This document shows positions 54,174 through 64,000 of a stretch of 64,000 bases of DNA, piece after piece; within the stretch, counting starts at the first letter, position 1, and every line of letters starts with the position of its first letter. The notes under the pieces were generated by a model. It did no database searches, was not told the DNA's origin, and saw nothing but the letters and a program-made list of their open reading frames with translations. A program made the translations under genes and the position numbers. Source of the stretch: Brachybacterium vulturis (GTDB lineage Bacteria; Actinomycetota; Actinomycetes; Actinomycetales; Dermabacteraceae); assembly GCF_002407185.1 (NCBI RefSeq), contig NZ_CP023563.1, forward strand, positions 558,001-622,000, written 5' to 3'.

Positions 54174-55069
54174 ACGAGCAGAAGCACACCATGACCGGTG
54201 CCTGGGCGCTGAACGCCCTGGACGCCGAGGAGCGCGAACAGGTGCGTCGCTACCTCGCGGAGGATCCCGAGGCCGCCGCCGAGGCCGCCGCCTTCGAGGA
54301 GACCGCCGCCGAGCTCGCCGGCAGCCTCCCCCCGCTCGCCCCGCGTCCGGAGCTGAAGGCCGCGGTGATGGCCCGCATCGGCACCACCCGCCAGCTCTCC
54401 CCGCTCCCGGAGGAGGAGGACTCGCCGCAGACCGACGCAGCCTCGGGAGAGGCTCCCGCCGTCGCGCCGGGCGACGTCCCGTCCCCGCGACCTGTCGCTG
54501 GTGCGGCCGAGGACATCACGGCGCCGCCGAGCCCGCCGGCGCAGGTCGTCTCCCTGGACCGTTTTCGGGCGAGCAGGCGCAGCAACCGCTGGACCGCGGT
54601 CGCCGCGGCGGCGCTGCTGCTGACCACGATCGCCGGGGCCGGGCTGTGGAACAGCGAGCGCATCGCCGAGCAGGAGGCCCGCGCGAGCCTCGCGGCCATG
54701 GCCTCCGAGCAGGCGAGCGCCGAGGCGGAGCGCGCCATGCTCTCGACGATCCTGGCCTCGGACGATGCTGCGCATCTGGCCATCCCCTCCCAGGACGGCG
54801 GTTCCCTGCAGCTGCTGTACTCCCGAGAGCAGGGAGCGATGTTCGTGCAGGCCGCGGACCTGCCCACCCTGCCCGCGGACAAGGCGTACCAGCTGTGGAT
54901 GATCGACGACTCCGGTATCGCCAGCGCCGGGATGCTCGAGGAGCCGGCCGCCGCGGTCATCCATGACGGCGCGATCCCGGAGGGCGTGACCGTCGGTCTG
55001 ACCATCGAGCCCGCCGGCGGCTCGGCACAGCCGACGATGGATCCGATCGCGGCCGGGGTGCTGTCATGA
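54170..55069 (+). CDS. rskA: Anti-sigma-K factor RskA
   Basis: This 299-residue membrane anti-sigma factor has a cytoplasmic N-terminal domain (MTGAWALNALDAEEREQVRR, YLAEDPEAAAEAAAFEETAA) resembling the ASD, one membrane helix (WTAVAAAALLLTTIAGAGLW, 141-160) and an RskA C-terminal domain with LLYSREQGAMFVQAADLP and AYQLWMIDDSGIASAGMLEE. It binds SigK until regulated proteolysis releases it. It starts at GTG 54170 inside the sigK stop and overlaps the next gene by ATGA. Confidence 0.9.
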   Translation: MNEQKHTMTGAWALNALDAEEREQVRRYLAEDPEAAAEAAAFEETAAELAGSLPPLAPRPELKAAVMARIGTTRQLSPLPEEEDSPQTDAASGEAPAVAPGDVPSPRPVAGAAEDITAPPSPPAQVVSLDRFRASRRSNRWTAVAAAALLLTTIAGAGLWNSERIAEQEARASLAAMASEQASAEAERAMLSTILASDDAAHLAIPSQDGGSLQLLYSREQGAMFVQAADLPTLPADKAYQLWMIDDSGIASAGMLEEPAAAVIHDGAIPEGVTVGLTIEPAGGSAQPTMDPIAAGVLS

Positions 55070-56634
55070 GCTCCCCGTCCCACCGGCTCGCCCCGGCCCG
55101 TCGCTCCGCCTCCGGCTGGTCGGCGGTCTCCGGGGTGGTCGCGGGGCTGGTGCTGGTGGCCGTCGCCGAGCTGCTCTCGCTGGCCTTCAGCTCCTCCTCC
55201 GCGCCCTTCGTGGCCGTCGGCGGCGCCTTCGTGGACATCGTCCCGCCCGGGGTGAAGGACCTGGTGATCAGCCTGTTCGGCACCCGGGACAAGCTGGTGC
55301 TGTTCCTCTCGATGATCGTGGTGTACGCGGCGCTGACCGCGCTGATCGGCCGGCTGGGGGCCACCCGACCCCGCCCGGCGGCCGCTCTGCTCGCCGGTCT
55401 CGGCGTGCTCGCGATGGTCCTCGTGCTCACCCGCGCCCAGAACACAGCGCTCGACGTGGTGCCCACCCTGATCGGCACCGTGGTCGCGGTCCCGACCCTG
55501 CTGCTCCTGCTGCGCACCGTCCGCGCCCCCGCCGCCGTGGACGACCCCGGCGCCGCCTGGACCCGTCGTCGCTCCCTGCTCGGCATCGGCGCTGTGGGCC
55601 TGCTCGCCGTGGTCGCCGCTGCGACCGCGCGCAGCATCACCGCGAGCCGCGAGCTCGCCCGGCGGACCGCGCAGTACGTGCTGCCGACCCCCCGCAGCAC
55701 CGCGGCACCGATCCCGCCGGACGCCCAGGTCCAGCTCGAGGGGATGCCGCCCTTCGTCACCCCGAACGGCGAGTTCTACCGGATCGACACCGCCCTCGCG
55801 GTACCGCGCGTGGACCCCACCACCTGGCAGCTGCGGATCCACGGTCTGGTGGACCAGGAGCTCACGATGGACTTCGCGCAGCTGCTCGCGGAGCCGATGA
55901 TCGAGAAGCATCTGACGCTGGCCTGTGTCTCCAACCCGGTCGGCGGAGATCTGGCGGGCAATGCGACCTGGCTCGGGGTCCCCGTGCGCACTCTGCTGGA
56001 GCGGGCCGGGGTCAAGGACGGGGCGGACATGGTCCTGTCCCGGTCGATCGACGGGTTCACCGCCTCCACCCCTCTCGAGGCGCTGACCGATGCCCGGGAC
56101 TCGCTGATCGCCGTGGGCATGAACGGCGAGCCGCTGCCGGCCCAGCACGGCTACCCGGTGCGGATGGTGGTGCCGGGCCTGTACGGCTACGTCTCGGCGA
56201 CCAAATGGCTCACCGAGCTCAAGGTCACCCGCTTCGCGGACGACGTCGCCTACTGGTCCACCCGGGGCTGGTCCGAGCGCGGGCCGATCAAGATCGCCTC
56301 CCGCGTGGACGTGCCCCGCTCCTTCGGGGAGCTGAGTCCGGACGGCGAGGGAGCCGTGATGCTCGGCGGCACCGCCTGGGCGCAGCAGCGCGGCATCGCC
56401 AAGATCGAGGTGCGGATCGACGACGGGGACTGGCGCGAGGCCGATCTCGGCGCGGAGGTCACCGAGGACACCTGGGTGCAGTGGTCGTTGCGCTGGGAGG
56501 ACGCCGCGCCCGGCGACCACTCCGTCACGGTCCGTGCCACCGATGGTGAGGGAGAGCTCCAGACCTCCCAGCGGGCGAACCCGGCACCGAACGGGGCCAG
56601 CGGCTGGCACACCGTGCGCTTCAGCGTGGTCTGA
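55066..56634 (+). CDS. Membrane-anchored sulfite oxidase-family molybdopterin oxidoreductase
   Basis: This 522-residue protein has four to five N-terminal membrane helices (residues 20-190) and an exported molybdenum-cofactor domain. The molybdenum-ligand cysteine is C287 in LTLACVSNPVGGDLAGNATW, with GYPVRMVVPGLYGYVSATKW and a C-terminal Ig-like Mo-co dimerisation domain (RIDDGDWREADLGAEV). It resembles periplasmic YedY-type and sulfite oxidase-type enzymes. It is coupled to rskA by ATGA, so it is probably SigK-controlled. The substrate is unknown; methionine sulfoxide or sulfite are family precedents. Confidence 0.88.
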   Translation: MSSPSHRLAPARRSASGWSAVSGVVAGLVLVAVAELLSLAFSSSSAPFVAVGGAFVDIVPPGVKDLVISLFGTRDKLVLFLSMIVVYAALTALIGRLGATRPRPAAALLAGLGVLAMVLVLTRAQNTALDVVPTLIGTVVAVPTLLLLLRTVRAPAAVDDPGAAWTRRRSLLGIGAVGLLAVVAAATARSITASRELARRTAQYVLPTPRSTAAPIPPDAQVQLEGMPPFVTPNGEFYRIDTALAVPRVDPTTWQLRIHGLVDQELTMDFAQLLAEPMIEKHLTLACVSNPVGGDLAGNATWLGVPVRTLLERAGVKDGADMVLSRSIDGFTASTPLEALTDARDSLIAVGMNGEPLPAQHGYPVRMVVPGLYGYVSATKWLTELKVTRFADDVAYWSTRGWSERGPIKIASRVDVPRSFGELSPDGEGAVMLGGTAWAQQRGIAKIEVRIDDGDWREADLGAEVTEDTWVQWSLRWEDAAPGDHSVTVRATDGEGELQTSQRANPAPNGASGWHTVRFSVV

Positions 56635-56646
56635 GCAGCGCTCCGC

Positions 56647-57453
56647 TCAGCGCGGCAGCCCATCGGGCGCGACCAGTCCGTGCCCGGTGACCAGCTCGTG
56701 CAGTGCTGACGGTGCCGCAGCGAGGGCGGCGCAGACCTCCGCGGCATCACCGCGGGTCAACGAGGAGCCGGTCAGACCCACCAGCTCGTCGAACAGCTCC
56801 TGCTGGCGGTGCCGGAGCGGGATCGGCAGGTCCCCCTGGGCGATCACGCCCCAGAGCGATGCATACACGTCGAAGTGCGCCGGCTCCTGTCCGGTGGCGA
56901 GATGGAGCGGGAACTCCTCGGCGGAGAGTCGGAGACGGTCATAGTTCGGCTCGGTCTCGTCGACCACGGCCAGCTGCTCCTCGTCGAACCAGGTCGCCAC
57001 CAGCTCCATGCGCTCCCCCTCGGCCCGGTACGGGGCGGCCGGCAGGTAGCCGGGGGCGGCGATGCTCGCGACATGCCCGACGGCCAGGTCGTGCACGGTG
57101 CAGCGCACGAATGGCGTGGTCACCGGGATGTCACGGCCGGAGCGACGGTACTTGCGGGCGATGGTCTCCGGAGTCTGGTTGGAGCCGACGGCAAGCACCA
57201 GCGTGCGCTCCGCCAGGGGCGCGACCCCCTCCGCTGCGAGAGCCTGCTCGATGGCGGCGATGTCCACCAGCGCGTCGTCGACCTGCTCCGTCGGGGCGTC
57301 GACACCGCCGCTGGGGTCGAGATCCACGATCTCCTCGCTCAGCAGCAGCGCCGACCGGATCGCCGGTCCCAGCCACGGGTAGTCCTCAGGTGCGCTGGGG
57401 TGGGCCGGGGCATCGGGACGGGCGAGGACAGCGGCGGACGAGGAGGAGGCCAT
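56647..57453 (-). CDS. Hypothetical protein, possibly gamma-glutamylcyclotransferase-like
   Basis: I do not recognise this 268-residue protein with confidence. The segment LVLAVGSNQTPETIARKYRR resembles the GSN motif that opens GGCT-fold proteins, and VVDETEPNYDRLRLSAEEFP resembles the later glutamate/Tyr part. The first 60 residues look like a separate helical lead (YPWLGPAIRSALLLSEEIVD). There are no membrane helices or signal peptide. The ATG is at 57453. It is convergent with the oxidoreductase gene (12-base gap), and no partner genes are evident. Confidence 0.6.
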   Translation of the reverse strand: MASSSSAAVLARPDAPAHPSAPEDYPWLGPAIRSALLLSEEIVDLDPSGGVDAPTEQVDDALVDIAAIEQALAAEGVAPLAERTLVLAVGSNQTPETIARKYRRSGRDIPVTTPFVRCTVHDLAVGHVASIAAPGYLPAAPYRAEGERMELVATWFDEEQLAVVDETEPNYDRLRLSAEEFPLHLATGQEPAHFDVYASLWGVIAQGDLPIPLRHRQQELFDELVGLTGSSLTRGDAAEVCAALAAAPSALHELVTGHGLVAPDGLPR

Positions 57454-57483
57454 CCCCTCACCCTAGCGAGATCGCCCCAGCGG

Positions 57484-57888
57484 TCCCAGGACACCGCGAC
57501 CACCCTCACCCGGCCGCGGCCGCGCGCGGCGTGGAGCCCGGGGACCTCCTCAAGACTCTGGTGGTGCGGCGCGCGGAGGGCGACTTCCTCTTCGTGCTGG
57601 TGCCCGGCGACCGCGAGATCTCCTGGCCGAAGCTGCGCGCGCTGCTGGGCGTGAACCGACTGTCGATGCCGGACAAGGAGGTCGCGAAGGAGGTCACCGG
57701 CTACGAGCGCGGCACGATCACGCCTTTCGGGGCGAGCACCGCCTGGCCGGTGGTCGCTGACAGCGACCTCTCCGGCGATCCCGAGCGCAGGATCTCCCTC
57801 GGAGCCGGAGCCCATGGCGTCGCCGTCACGGTCCCGCCCGAGGCGACCCTCGTCCACCTCGACGCCCGGATCGCCGACATCACCGAGC
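57484..57888 (+). pseudogene. YbaK/EbsC (aminoacyl-tRNA deacylase) relic
   Basis: The plus strand reads GVEPGDLLKTLVVRRAEGDF, FVLVPGDREISWPKLRALLG, EVTGYERGTITPFGASTAWP and ends near HLDARIADITE, a typical YbaK/ProX-like editing domain. The N-terminal 30-40 residues are eroded (only HPHPAAAARG remains), there is no ribosome site at the sole candidate start (GTG 57531), and the frame runs on without a stop into the antisense of the DUF3566 gene to 58049. It is best read as a degraded gene; a recently frameshifted gene is also possible. Confidence 0.65.
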
Positions 57889-57922
57889 GCAGATCACTCC
57901 GCGGAACCGGCCCGTCCGCACC

Positions 57923-58519
57923 TCACTCGTCGGTGAAGGTCATCTTCAGCCCGCCCAGCAGCGCCGCCACCAGGTTGTACAGGAAGGCCCCCAGGGTGCC
58001 GAGCGCGGTGATGATCACGACGTTCACCACCGCGACGATGGTGCCGTAGCTGGTCATCTTCGAGAAGGTGAAGAACTCCATGAACGGCAGCGGCTCGCCG
58101 CCGTTGAGATCCCGGCCCAGCTGATCGATCTTGGCCCAGAGGCCGATCGCCTCGACCAGGTTCCACAGCAGGATCACCGCGACCACGGTGGCGATCCCGA
58201 TCGCGATCGCCGCCAGGAAGGACAGCTTCATCACCGAGAACGGGTCCAGGCGGGCCAGCGTGAGGCGCACGCGGCGCGGCCCGCGACGCTCCGTCTCCGC
58301 CGGGTCGGCGATGCCGGTGGTCTTCTTCGGGCTGCGGCTGGCGCCCCGGGCCGCCGAGCCCCGGCCGGCGCCGATGGTCTGCTCCCCGGCGTCCGTCGTC
58401 GAGGTCTCCGCCGACGTCGGGGACTCCGGCGACGGCTTCTCCGTGAAGGCCGGGAGCGTGGACGTGGACTCTGCCGGGCTGGAGGGCCCGGAGGTGGTCC
58501 TGGAGTCACTGGTGCTCAC
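57923..58519 (-). CDS. DUF3566 membrane protein
   Basis: This 198-residue protein has a Ser/Thr/Pro/Glu-rich N-terminal half (about 80 residues), then RRVRLTLARLDPFSVMKLSF, the start of the DUF3566 domain, two membrane helices (LAAIAIGIATVVAVILLWNL and TIVAVVNVVIITALGTLGAF) and a short LGGLKMTFTDE end. DUF3566 genes follow gyrA in most actinobacteria and their function is unknown. The start is a GTG at 58519, 3 bases after the gyrA stop. Confidence 0.92.
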   Translation of the reverse strand: MSTSDSRTTSGPSSPAESTSTLPAFTEKPSPESPTSAETSTTDAGEQTIGAGRGSAARGASRSPKKTTGIADPAETERRGPRRVRLTLARLDPFSVMKLSFLAAIAIGIATVVAVILLWNLVEAIGLWAKIDQLGRDLNGGEPLPFMEFFTFSKMTSYGTIVAVVNVVIITALGTLGAFLYNLVAALLGGLKMTFTDE

Positions 58520-58522
58520 GGA

Positions 58523-61375
58523 TCACTCCTCGTTCGGGTCGGCGTCGTCGGTCGACGACTGGTCGGACTCGTCAGAGCCTAGAACATCGTCCCCGTCGCT
58601 CACACCTTCAGGTGCGTCATGAGCGGAGATCTCCACACCCTCCTCGCTCTCGGAGCCGGCAGTCGCTGCGCCGTCAGCGGGATCGGTGTCGACGATCTCC
58701 GGCGTCTCCGCCTCGTCCTCGTCGACCTCGGACTCCTGGCCGGTGGTGACCAGCAGGATGCGGTCGCGCTTGTCGGGCTTGGCGAAGACCACGCCCATCG
58801 TGGTGCGGCCCTTGGCCGGCACCTCGGAGACCTTGGAGCGGACCACGCGGCCGCGCTCCATCACCACCAGCAGCTCGTCGGACTCCTCCACGACGGCGGC
58901 ACCGACCAGGTGACCGCGGTCGTCCGGCAGCTTCGCGACCCGGATGCCGAGGCCACCACGGCCCTGCAGGCGGTACTCGTCGATGCTGGTGCGCTTGGCG
59001 AAGCCGCCGTCGGTCACGGTGACCACGAAGCTGTCCGGGCGCACCACGTCCATGGCCAGCAGCCGGTCGTCGTGGCGGAACTTCATCCCGGTGACACCGC
59101 TGGTGGCACGTCCGGTCGGGCGCAGCGTGCCGTCGTCGGCGGGCATCCGCACGGACTGGCCGTTGCGGGAGACCAGCAGGATCTGATCGTCGGCGTCGAC
59201 GGCGCGGGCGGCGATCACGCGGTCCGGCTGCGTGCCGTCGGGGCCGTCGATGTCGCGCAGGTTGATGGCGATGATGCCGCCGGTGCGGCTGGAGTCGAAG
59301 GCCGGCATGGCGGTCTTCTTCACCAGTCCGGATTCGGTGGCCAGCACCAGGTACTGGGCATCCTCGTAGCTGTCGATCGCGAGCACCGAGGCGATGTGCT
59401 CGTCCGGCTGGAAGGCCATCAGGTTGGCCACGTGCTGGCCCTTCGCATCCCGCGGCGCCTCGGGCAGCTCGTAGCCCTTGGCGCGGTAGACTCGGCCCTG
59501 GTTGGTGAAGAACAGCAGCCAGCGGTGCGTGGTGGTGGTGAAGAAGTGCTCGACCACGTCGTCCTCGCGGAGCGAGGCGCCGCGCACCCCCTTGCCGCCG
59601 CGCTTCTGGGCGCGGTACTGGTCCTCCCGGGTGCGCTTGACGTAGCCGCCCCGGGTGATGGTGACGACCATGTCCTCCTCGGGGATGAGATCCTCCATCG
59701 CCATGTCCCCGGCGAAGGGGAGGATCTCGGTGCGGCGGTCGTCGCCGTACTTGTCGACGATCTCCTGCAGCTCCTCGGAGACGATGTCCCGCTGCCGCTG
59801 CGGGTCGGCGAGGATCGCGGTGTACTCCTCGATCAGGGCCTGCAGACGGTCGTGCTCCTCGATGATCTTCTGGCGCTCCAGGGCGGCCAGGCGGCGCAGC
59901 TGCATCGCGAGGATCGCATTGGCCTGGACCTCGTCGATCTCCAGCAGCTCGATCAGCCCGGTGCGAGCCTGGTCGACGTCCGGCGAGCGGCGGATCAGCG
60001 CGATCACCTCGTCCAGCGCATCGAGCGCCTTGAGGTAGCCGCGGAAGATGTGGATCTGCTCCTCGGCCTTGCGCAGGCGGTACTTCGTGCGGCGCACGAT
60101 GACGTCGATCTGGTGCTTGGTCCACTCGCGCACGAAGGAGTCGATCGACAGGGTGCGCGGCACCCCACCGGCGAGCGCCAGCATGTTCGCGGAGAAGTTC
60201 TCCTGCAGCTGGGTGTGCTTGAAGAGGTTGTTCAGCACCACCTTCGCCACGGCGTCCCGCTTCAGGGTGATGACCAGGCGCTGACCGGTGCGGCCGGAGG
60301 TCTCATCGGTGATGTCGGCGATGCCGCTGATCTTGCCCAGCTTCACCATCTCCGCGATCTTGCGCGCCAGGGTGTCGGGGTTGACCTGGTAGGGCAGCTC
60401 GGTGACCACCAGCGACATCCGACCATTGATCTCCTCGGTGGAGACCACGGCGCGCTGGGTGATGGAGCCGCGGCCGCTGCGGTAGGCGTCCTCGATCCCC
60501 GAGGTGCCCACGATCGTCGCGCCGGAGGGGAAGTCCGGGCCCTTGATGAAGCGCAGGCAGGCCTCGAGCAGCTCGGGCTTGGTGGCCTCGTGGTTGGTCA
60601 GCAGCCACTGGACCGCCTCGGCCACCTCGCGCAGGTTGTGCGGCGGGATGTTCGTGGCCATGCCGACGGCGATGCCGGCAGAGCCGTTGACCAGCAGATT
60701 CGGGAAGCGGGCGGGCAGCACGGAGGGTTCGTCGACCGTGTTGTCGTAGTTGCCCTGCATGTCCACGGTGTCCTGCTCGATGTCCCGCACCAGCTCCAGG
60801 GCCAGCGGCGCCATCTTGCACTCGGTGTATCGCGGGGCCGCGGCGCCGTCGTCGCCGGCGGAACCGAAGTTGCCCTGGCCCAGGATCAGCGGGTAGCGCA
60901 TCGACCAGGGCTGCACCAGGCGCACCATGGCGTCATAGATCGCGGAGTCGCCGTGGGGGTGGTAGTTGCCCATCACCTCGCCGACGACCTTCGCGGACTT
61001 CGAGAAGGAGCGGTCGGGACGGTAGCCGCCGTCGAACATCGCGTAGACGATGCGGCGGTGAACGGGCTTGAGGCCGTCGCGCACGTCCGGCAGGGCGCGG
61101 GAGACGATGACGCTCATCGCGTAGTCGAGGTAGGAGCGCTGCATCTCCTGATTGAGGTCGACCTGCGTGATGCGGTCGATCTCGTCCTCGTCCAGCGGAT
61201 CGACCAGGGTCACGGTGCGCGAGGCCGCCTCGTCGGCGGAGATCTCGTGGGCGCCCTCGGGCGTCTCCTGGCCGCCGACGCCGACGTTCTGCGCGGGCGT
61301 CGGGGTCTCCTCGGAGCTCGTGCTCTCCTCCGGGGTCGATCCGGGATTCGTGGGGTCCTGCGGGGTGTCACTCAT
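58523..61375 (-). CDS. gyrA: DNA gyrase subunit A
   Basis: This 950-residue GyrA breaks and rejoins DNA in the gyrase heterotetramer. The catalytic tyrosine is Y183 ([10 protein letters not shown]). The quinolone-resistance region reads [19 protein letters not shown] with S144 and D148, equivalent to E. coli S83 and D87, so wild type at these positions. The GyrA-box of the C-terminal wrapping domain is KRGGKGV. About 70 acidic residues precede the core and a similar acidic Ser/Glu/Asp tail follows the last beta-pinwheel. It is 87 bases downstream of gyrB. Confidence 0.98.
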   Translation of the reverse strand: MSDTPQDPTNPGSTPEESTSSEETPTPAQNVGVGGQETPEGAHEISADEAASRTVTLVDPLDEDEIDRITQVDLNQEMQRSYLDYAMSVIVSRALPDVRDGLKPVHRRIVYAMFDGGYRPDRSFSKSAKVVGEVMGNYHPHGDSAIYDAMVRLVQPWSMRYPLILGQGNFGSAGDDGAAAPRYTECKMAPLALELVRDIEQDTVDMQGNYDNTVDEPSVLPARFPNLLVNGSAGIAVGMATNIPPHNLREVAEAVQWLLTNHEATKPELLEACLRFIKGPDFPSGATIVGTSGIEDAYRSGRGSITQRAVVSTEEINGRMSLVVTELPYQVNPDTLARKIAEMVKLGKISGIADITDETSGRTGQRLVITLKRDAVAKVVLNNLFKHTQLQENFSANMLALAGGVPRTLSIDSFVREWTKHQIDVIVRRTKYRLRKAEEQIHIFRGYLKALDALDEVIALIRRSPDVDQARTGLIELLEIDEVQANAILAMQLRRLAALERQKIIEEHDRLQALIEEYTAILADPQRQRDIVSEELQEIVDKYGDDRRTEILPFAGDMAMEDLIPEEDMVVTITRGGYVKRTREDQYRAQKRGGKGVRGASLREDDVVEHFFTTTTHRWLLFFTNQGRVYRAKGYELPEAPRDAKGQHVANLMAFQPDEHIASVLAIDSYEDAQYLVLATESGLVKKTAMPAFDSSRTGGIIAINLRDIDGPDGTQPDRVIAARAVDADDQILLVSRNGQSVRMPADDGTLRPTGRATSGVTGMKFRHDDRLLAMDVVRPDSFVVTVTDGGFAKRTSIDEYRLQGRGGLGIRVAKLPDDRGHLVGAAVVEESDELLVVMERGRVVRSKVSEVPAKGRTTMGVVFAKPDKRDRILLVTTGQESEVDEDEAETPEIVDTDPADGAATAGSESEEGVEISAHDAPEGVSDGDDVLGSDESDQSSTDDADPNEE

Positions 61376-61462
61376 GGGGCAAGAGGCCTTTCAGCTGGGG
61401 CCGAGGATTCGTGGGGTCCCCGGGGGTGCGCGGGCGGGCCGGCACCGCCCCGGGGGCCGTCG

Positions 61463-63703
<2,241 letters not shown>

Positions 63704-63710
63704 TCATCGC

Positions 63711-63730
63711 CGCGCGCGCGTACGCGCGCG
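63711..63730. promoter_or_regulatory. Alternating CG/TA palindrome in the gyrB leader (potential Z-DNA)
   Basis: Twenty bases alternate strictly between pyrimidine and purine (five CG, one TA, four CG steps), of which 63713-63730 form an 18-base perfect palindrome. The tract lies about 110 bases upstream of gyrB and downstream of its predicted promoter, a place where a supercoil-sensitive structure could affect gyrase expression. Confidence 0.5.
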
Positions 63731-63812
63731 AGCGGCGACTGACCGGATCCGACGAGTATGCCGACGGCAGAAGTCCGCGGGGACGTCGGAAGACGTCGGC
63801 CGAACCTCCTCG

Positions 63813-63818
63813 ATTCTA
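63813..63818 (-). promoter_or_regulatory. Predicted gyrB -10 element
   Basis: TAGAAT on the minus strand, in the context CGCTAGAATCG, is the best -10 in the 283-base gap upstream of gyrB. No good -35 was found. It would give a leader of about 200 bases containing the CG-alternating palindrome. Confidence 0.4.
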
Positions 63819-63884
63819 GCGGAGAACGCTCGCCGAACCTATTCGACCCGTCACAGCTGTGGATGGCGCGACGTGCAATCCCCC

Positions 63885-64000
63885 TCAGGCGGCCCGGAGA
63901 TGCCGCGAATCCGGCTCCGGGGGCCGTGGGACGAGGTCCCGTACCCCGCCCGGGGTGTTCGGACGGCACAGGGGCCTTCTCTCGTGATGATCCCGTCGCG
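63885..64000 (-). CDS. Possible 3' end of DUF721/DciA gene (partial)
   Basis: An open frame enters from the right edge and stops at 63885, ending VPRPPEPDSRHLRAA. In actinobacteria the gene before gyrB is usually the DUF721 (DciA-like) gene with a basic, Pro/Arg-rich C-terminus, which this resembles. Only about 37 residues are visible and another frame is also open, so the call rests mainly on gene order. Confidence 0.35.
   Translation of the reverse strand, partial: RRDHHERRPLCRPNTPGGVRDLVPRPPEPDSRHLRAA

Overview
The window is about 70% GC and reads as the chromosome of a Micrococcales-type actinobacterium; a Brachybacterium or other Dermabacteraceae relative is my best guess from gene content, not a database result. 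The right end carries gyrB, gyrA and a DUF3566 gene, with tRNA-Ile(GAU), a DLW-39 gene and tRNA-Ala(UGC) about 5 kb further left. This block normally lies next to dnaA/oriC in actinobacteria, so the window is probably close to the replication origin.

Region 1 (1-15.5 kb) is a phenylacetate catabolic locus: the epoxidase genes paaABCD (paaD is cut by the left edge), paaI, paaK, the TetR regulator paaR, paaZ, a second hotdog thioesterase, paaH/paaF/thiolase and an MHS-family transporter. Five copies of a dyad with consensus nnTGAACGTTCGGT lie in front of the transcription units and are the likely PaaR operators. Two accessory genes of visibly lower GC, an OLD/SMC-like AAA ATPase and a TOPRIM-like protein, sit between paaR and a 3-hydroxyisobutyryl-CoA hydrolase gene. 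They look like an uncharacterised two-gene defence-type cassette.

Region 2 (15.6-27.5 kb) holds an XpaC-like membrane protein and then a tightly overlapping eight-gene operon for branched-chain amino acid catabolism: bkdA, bkdB, bkdC, carboxyltransferase, biotin carboxylase, MaoC hydratase, CitE-like lyase, acyl-CoA dehydrogenase. A divergent Lrp-type regulator faces it. Three proteins of this operon carry in-frame tandem repeats in linkers or tails.

Region 3 (27.5-42.1 kb) contains two Gfo/Idh/MocA oxidoreductases; a tartrate-utilisation operon (D-tartrate dehydratase, two tartrate/D-malate dehydrogenase paralogues, a TctCAB tripartite transporter, divergent LysR regulator); a TSUP transporter; a hexapeptide acetyltransferase; and pdxR with divergent pdxS-pdxT for PLP synthesis.

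Region 4 (42.3-52.1 kb) is mixed: a secreted AMIN-like protein, a two-component system, an SRPBCC protein, sodA, soxR with a divergent SoxR-controlled ferredoxin, MerR and YCII proteins, a malate synthase relic, a LysE exporter with an Lrp regulator, and a class F sortase with a CHRD surface protein.

Region 5 (52.1-64 kb) holds the tRNA/DLW-39 operon, a SigK/RskA module with a fasciclin lipoprotein and a membrane molybdenum oxidoreductase, a GGCT-like unknown, a YbaK relic, the DUF3566 gene, gyrA, gyrB and possibly the 3' end of the DUF721/dciA gene. There is no gap over 300 bases without an explained feature. No CRISPR array, rRNA gene, transposase or phage gene was seen.
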